From Telopea speciosissima (Eukaryota > Streptophyta > Magnoliopsida > Proteales > Proteaceae), in contig NC_057925.1 in the NCBI RefSeq assembly GCF_018873765.1, forward strand, positions 1,814,927 to 1,878,926: a stretch of DNA of 64,000 nucleotides. The letters are read 5' to 3'. Below are positions 59,554 to 64,000 of this stretch, piece after piece (positions within the stretch are counted from its first letter, which is position 1; every line of letters begins with the position of its first letter). The notes beneath the pieces are model-generated. The model was given only the letters and a program-made list of their open reading frames with translations, was not told the DNA's origin and did not search any database. Position numbers and translations under genes: made by a program.

Positions 59554-60611
59554 GTTAGCTTTCCACCTGCAATTCTTTTGGTTAAGGAGACAAGTCTTTT
59601 GGTCATTAGTGTCAAGGCGTTGCCTAAGCACCCTTTGCTGGAAGGGCACATAGATTACGCCTTGTTGGTGTTACCTTGATATTTTCCCTACTACAACTCC
59701 TAGGATCTCCTAGACGCCATGATAACTGTGGTTTTGGTTTCCGTGGGAAAGATTCTTAGGTAGAGTTCTTTAGTTTCCTTTTGCTATCTTTGATCCTGCC
59801 AAAGTACCGTAGAAATGATATACTCTTGATGAGAAGCCCACAGCTTTGTCAAAAGCCAATGTGCTTATTCTGATTATGTTTGTCAACACATAAGCTGCGT
59901 ATCTTAAATCTTAATTGATGATTTGCTTTAGCTATTGGGGATAATCGCTTATGGGGGATGATAAAAATTCTAGTAATAATGCTTGTGAGGCTTTTATTGA
60001 CTTTATAATTCCTGTGTTCTTTGAAAAGGCTTAAATTTCAATGCAGGTTGCTGAAGAGTAAAAGCCCTCTATTTTCTAACATTGCCATTCCAGTACTGAA
60101 CTAGATCATCTTAACTTCTAATACCCACTACTTAATTTGTAAGATGGAAAACAATTTCAGACAGCCAAAACAAAAAGGAAATTAATCTTTTTGTGTGGGA
60201 GTTCTATTTGTTGTTTCTGATGATTTGTCATATTCTTGGTTACTTGAGAAACAAAGATAGTTAACATGTGTATGGTTTTCAATGTTTGAATTTGGAATCA
60301 GTTCAGACTAGGGGTGCAGCTTGCTTGATACTCCCAAACTGATTTCAGTCCATGTTGGATCAGTTGGACTATAAGTTAGGTTATCTCAGTACATTCCCCC
60401 TCCTCCTCCCCCCATCCCCACACAAAAAAGAAAAAAAAATCTCTCCACTGTGATCCCGGCGGGAATCAATCAAGGCGATTGGCATTTGTTCTTCAACCCC
60501 AACAGGCTGTAGGTTCATTTTTGCTCTCCTTCGCTGATGGGATAATGCAGTATAAATGTATAATGATTAATTGTGATGGTTGTTTGCTGGGCAATCCGGG
60601 CCTCTTTGGGA
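59554..60611. other. RRP5 intron 14, first part
   Basis: The exon at 59417-59553 ends in phase 2 and no acceptor with the expected S1 continuation was found to the window end. This part contains the MITE at 59606-59728. Confidence 0.55.
59606..59728. mobile_element. short MITE (GTGTCAAGGCG family)
   Basis: TTAGTGTCAAGGCG at the left and CGCCATGATAACTG at the right are roughly inverted. Third member of the family with 49516-49616 and 53476-53823, all in RRP5 introns. Confidence 0.6.
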
Positions 60612-61583
60612 TCAAGGAAGAAGAGCTCGTCTCGAGTACAGGTTTCGGCCTGCCAAATTTCCGAGTTGGATCGAGATATCGGCGAGATGTAATTTTTTTT
60701 TCCAAATCGAAGGCTGATTTCGGTGGGTTTTAGACCTAGTTTAGGTCTGAAACTTGGTACTCAGCCTATTTTAGGTCATTTAAACACAATGGCATTATCA
60801 GATTTTGCAAAAACAAAGTCCAAATAGGAGTTTCACTTCGGACCATAGTTTGGTAGGCGACGACGTACTAAAATACCCTACTATTACACATAATTTAGTA
60901 ATAGAAAGCAATCAAAGCATTGGATTAATGTAAATCAACTTAAATAAGCATTAAAAGTGTTAAAATGTACAATACATCAATCTGTTTAACATATTACATC
61001 TATGATCTATTATTCCATAAAATGTGACCGAATCACTCATTCAAAACGATTCAGTCCACATATTCTTCCCATGTCATCATCTTGCTGTAGTATTGCACAT
61101 AGTTTGCCACAGAACACATATAAGTGTTGTCATCAACATATGCCAAGTCCTCTATCTTAGGTTATAGAGGAGCCGGTGGCCATGAGACATGAGATCCACT
61201 GCTATTGTCGTACTGAGGCATGTATGGGTGTGTCTGGTTGGGATTGGGAATATGTCCACAAAACTTGACCCAATACTTTGATTGTCGAACTCAAGTGTTG
61301 GCTGCCCAAAGGCCCCAAACTGACCATAGCCACTATATTCGGAACCGGTGCTCTCTTGGCCATAATGAGGCAGCAGCAACTCACAAGGGAAAAGAATGGT
61401 TGAAATCTGGAACTTGACTGAGAACTCGTGAGTTCTGGAAGTTTTTAAAGGCAAAAAGGGTAGAAATCTGGGTCGGGTCGAGATCAGATTTCACCCGAGA
61501 TGGTGTAGTTTTTTAACTCGCATATCATCTTGTCATGACCACTTCAAAAACCGAGATCTCGCGAGTTCTTCTTCCATCTTTGA
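60612..61583. mobile_element. DNA-transposon-like element with GAAGAAGAGCTCG ends
   Basis: ATCAAGGAAGAAGAGCTCG at the left is the approximate inverse of CGAGTTCTTCTTCCATCTTT at the right. Both ends continue into CTCGAG/CTCGCGAG and TTTCGG text. About 970 bp, non-coding, in RRP5 intron 14. Confidence 0.65.
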
Positions 61584-61837
61584 GATGAGATGATCTCTGC
61601 CACATGAGAGGTGAGAGTGTTTTCTAGCATGACAGGGGAGGGCGATTCTAGATCATGGTATTTCATATTCTTGGGAGAAGGATTTCCATAGGGTCTTGCA
61701 GTCTTGGTGGAGGCAGCTTCACCTTCAATTATTCCTTGATGCTTATTTCTTCCTAATGTACCCCTTAGTCAGTGAATGAGTTGCCTGGTGAGGTAGTCAA
61801 GTAAGGGCCAGTCAGGCCTAGTGATGCAGCTCCAAGT

Positions 61838-61864
61838 AGGAAGAAGAAGAAGAAGAAGAAGAAG
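61838..61864. repeat. (GAA)n microsatellite
   Basis: About nine GAA/AGA units near the start of the LTR at 61822. Confidence 0.9.
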
Positions 61865-63092
61865 TCCTGAACTTAGGGCATGGTTAGGGAGCCATAGATT
61901 AGGATTATTATTTTCCATACTTAGTTTATTTTCCTGTTTTTAGATTGTTCCGGTTTAGAAGTGGTTGCACCCAATTGGTTCAATTGGGCTAATTTAAGTG
62001 AAGTGTTCCTATTGGTTAATAGGTCCTTAAATCCTATTGGCTAATATGGAATCTTCTTTTAAATTAGTTGTTTTAAGTTAGATGTCTTTAACTTAAGTTA
62101 GTAGGGTTAAATAGGTCTTTTACTGTTTTAAATTATTAATTTTAGTTTTAATTCCTTCCCTTCCACGATTTTGTGAAGGAGAAGTCATTAAGTTGTAATA
62201 GGATTTGGCATAAAGCCATATATTATAAATAAGTAAATCGTGGAGGCTCCCCCACATTGAAATTTGAATTAAAAAATCTGTTTGCTGCTGTTGGCTGTTG
62301 CTGCTGCTGTTCCTGCTCCTTTGTGAGTGATGTCCTTGTGGATCTCAAGGTGGATAGGGTGGGTGGATTCCTGCCACTCCTTGCATCGAGAAGATCGGGA
62401 GGTTCCTTCAATTATCAAGCTGCTGCCGGTGGATTCCTGCTGTGAGTTTGAATTTTAATTTCTGTTTCCATTCATTCTCCTTCCCCAATCGATTCCCCCT
62501 TTTATTTTCTGTTTTAGTTTCATAAACCCTAGAACATCTAAGTTCTGTCCAGCCCTACCCTTTCACCCAAATCCCCTCCAATTTCAGGCATAACATCCTT
62601 GCCATAACCCTCACACTCGATCCAGCTTTGAGCCCAATCTGATTAGTCTATACCTAATTCCCCTCATCTCCCACTAAACCCAAAAAACCCCTAAGATAGT
62701 CTCAATTCTGTCCAGACTGTTTTAACCATCAGAATTGGCCAATATTTTGATCGACCCTTCCCCCCACTGCCAGTAAAACTCGACCAGAAACCCTGCCCAA
62801 AAATCCCATCCTAAACCCTAGTTTTCAACCTAGATTCTAAAACCTAAGACCCAAACCCTAACCCTAGAATTTCAGAATTTTAATTTTCTGTTTAAACCTA
62901 TTTAAAACCTATATCAGTAGCTTCCTTTAGACCTGCCCATCATTATCATATATCACATTCACTCATTCCCCTTACCTAACCCTAATTTTGAGTCAAATCA
63001 GCCTACTTTGCCCCAATCGGCTGGTCAATTTCAGAACCATTCTACACCTGGCCTCTAATAGGATCCTTCTCCTATTTAGAGCTACTTTAACT

Positions 63093-63105
63093 TGGTATCA
63101 GAGCC
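63093..63105 (+). other. primer binding site (initiator Met tRNA)
   Basis: TGGTATCAGAGCC (starting at 63093/63094) is the complement of the 3' end of plant initiator tRNA-Met and the most common primer site of plant LTR retroelements. The gag-like ATG follows at once. Confidence 0.85.
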
Positions 63106-63590
63106 ATGGCTGAACATGGCAATCCAGTGCTGCCACACCCACCCGACCCTATGGCAGCAATGTTAGAGATGTTTTAGAAATTTACTGCTGACCAGAAGAC
63201 TTTGGTTGAAGATTTTAGAGCTGAACAGAGAGCTATTGCTGAAAGGCTGCAAGTAATCGTGCATAGACAACTTGTACTTAATGGGGACAACAATGTACCC
63301 ATAGAAGAAGGCAGGTACCAACTCCATTCAGTGGTACAGAGGCTGCCTGACAGAGATGGGAGCCCCAAAGATGACTACAGGGGTTATAGAGATGGACACG
63401 TAGGTCACAGGGACAGATTCAGAGCTGACCGAGATGATAGGGATGGTAGAGATCATTACTGAGATCGTCGGGATAGACCTAGAAATGCCCGTGAGCCTTC
63501 TCGGGAATACAGAGATCACCACCGAGCCTACAGAGACAAAGATAGAGAAGACCGGGACAGACAATGTTATAGACAAACCACACAGCCTCT

Positions 63591-64000
63591 ATATCTATGG
63601 CCATACTTCCGTCATATTCCAAATAGGATTGAGACGTATCAAACTCTTTGCTCGTTCTTTTACCCAACAAACTATTAAATTGATGTGAAGACTGAATAGC
63701 TCTTCTAATGCCACTAGAACTTAAATTACCTTTTCCAAAACAAAATGAAACTGAATCTTATATCCTATATGACTACACCTGTTTGGATGTAAAAAGAAAT
63801 TTAATGATAAACCTTTCAGTACTTAAAATTGAATCTTTGAAAGAACAATAGCTTGGAATGCAGATGGAAATGTTCTCGCAAGCCCCCTTGATGGGAAAAG
63901 ACCCGCAGTCAAGTATTATAGATCCATGACATTGCATAATAGACACAGTCACCCCCACCAATCTGATGATAAGATGTTGCAATGCAAAAGCAAAGGCAAT
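63591..64000. other. no feature recognised
   Basis: AT-rich sequence after the gag remnant, up to the window end. It is presumably still inside RRP5 intron 14. No exon seen. Confidence 0.45.

Larger units (their letters stand above)
61822..63590 (+). mobile_element. LTR retroelement 5' part: LTR, PBS, gag start
   Basis: The LTR starts TGATGCAG at 61822 and holds a (GAA)n run. It has TATTATAAATAAG near 62222 followed by GGAGGCTCCCCCAC. A primer binding site follows at 63093-63105. The gag-like frame from 63106 starts MAEHGNPVLPHPPDP, has a TAG at about 63175, then runs on with RAEQRAIAERLQVIV and a long Arg/Asp/Tyr-rich tract (63350-63580) before losing identity near 63590. No protease, RT or integrase and no second LTR are visible. 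The layout suits Ty3/gypsy but is not proven. The exact LTR end is uncertain. Confidence 0.7.

Noticed and set aside
62257..62445. A Cys-rich small secreted peptide (run of Cys residues)
   Set aside because: The Cys run comes from a CTG/TGC repeat in the LTR leader; there is no signal-peptide plus mature-peptide layout.
63093..63105. A tRNA gene
   Set aside because: Only the 13-nt primer-site complement is present and no cloverleaf surrounds it.

Overview
The window is nuclear DNA of a flowering plant, probably a non-grass angiosperm with a large genome. Genes have many short GT-AG exons and long AT-rich introns, and they lie in a mass of old, nested plant transposons (Ty1/copia, Ty3/gypsy-like, L1- and RTE-type LINEs, MULEs, hAT and Tourist MITEs). 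PPR-DYW, F-box, DUF4602 and RRP5 genes are typical plant nuclear content. I cannot name the species. No CRISPR array, bacterial operon or tRNA gene was seen.

Layout. 1-1509: two broken importin-5-like fragments in inverted orientation. 3055-3795: a LINE relic. 6072-8505 (minus): a DUF4602 (C1orf131-like) gene. 9824-23057: copy A of a segmental duplication, carrying a pseudogene of the 5' end of RRP5 broken by a copia element. 23601-26638: a LINE with RNase H, flanked by a 12-bp target duplication. 28572-29984: an F-box gene with one in-frame stop. 31907-34560 (minus): a decayed PPR-DYW pseudogene split by a 219-bp solo LTR. 34561-38320: repeat-like DNA without genes. 38323-44344: copy B of the duplication, which holds the intact start of RRP5. 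41950-59553: fourteen exons of RRP5 (about 610 codons) that join in frame across introns filled with transposons. The gene runs past the window end. 61822-63590: the 5' LTR, primer binding site and gag start of an LTR retroelement inside the last visible RRP5 intron.

The main result is the history of the RRP5 duplication. Because two copies exist, each works as the empty-site control for insertions in the other, and several insertions can be ordered relative to the duplication. Copy A has a nonsense codon at position 4, a lost exon 4, a promoter fragment copied into intron 1, and a chimeric copia locus in which exon 3 appears twice, once directly after each LTR. That arrangement is best explained by illegitimate recombination between a solo-LTR allele and a full-element allele. 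The functional copy B has a telo-box next to a site II motif, the promoter pair known from plant ribosome-biogenesis genes. RRP5 and the C1orf131-like DUF4602 protein both belong to small-subunit ribosome assembly. I did not find a clearly novel biochemical system; what is unusual here is structural and evolutionary.
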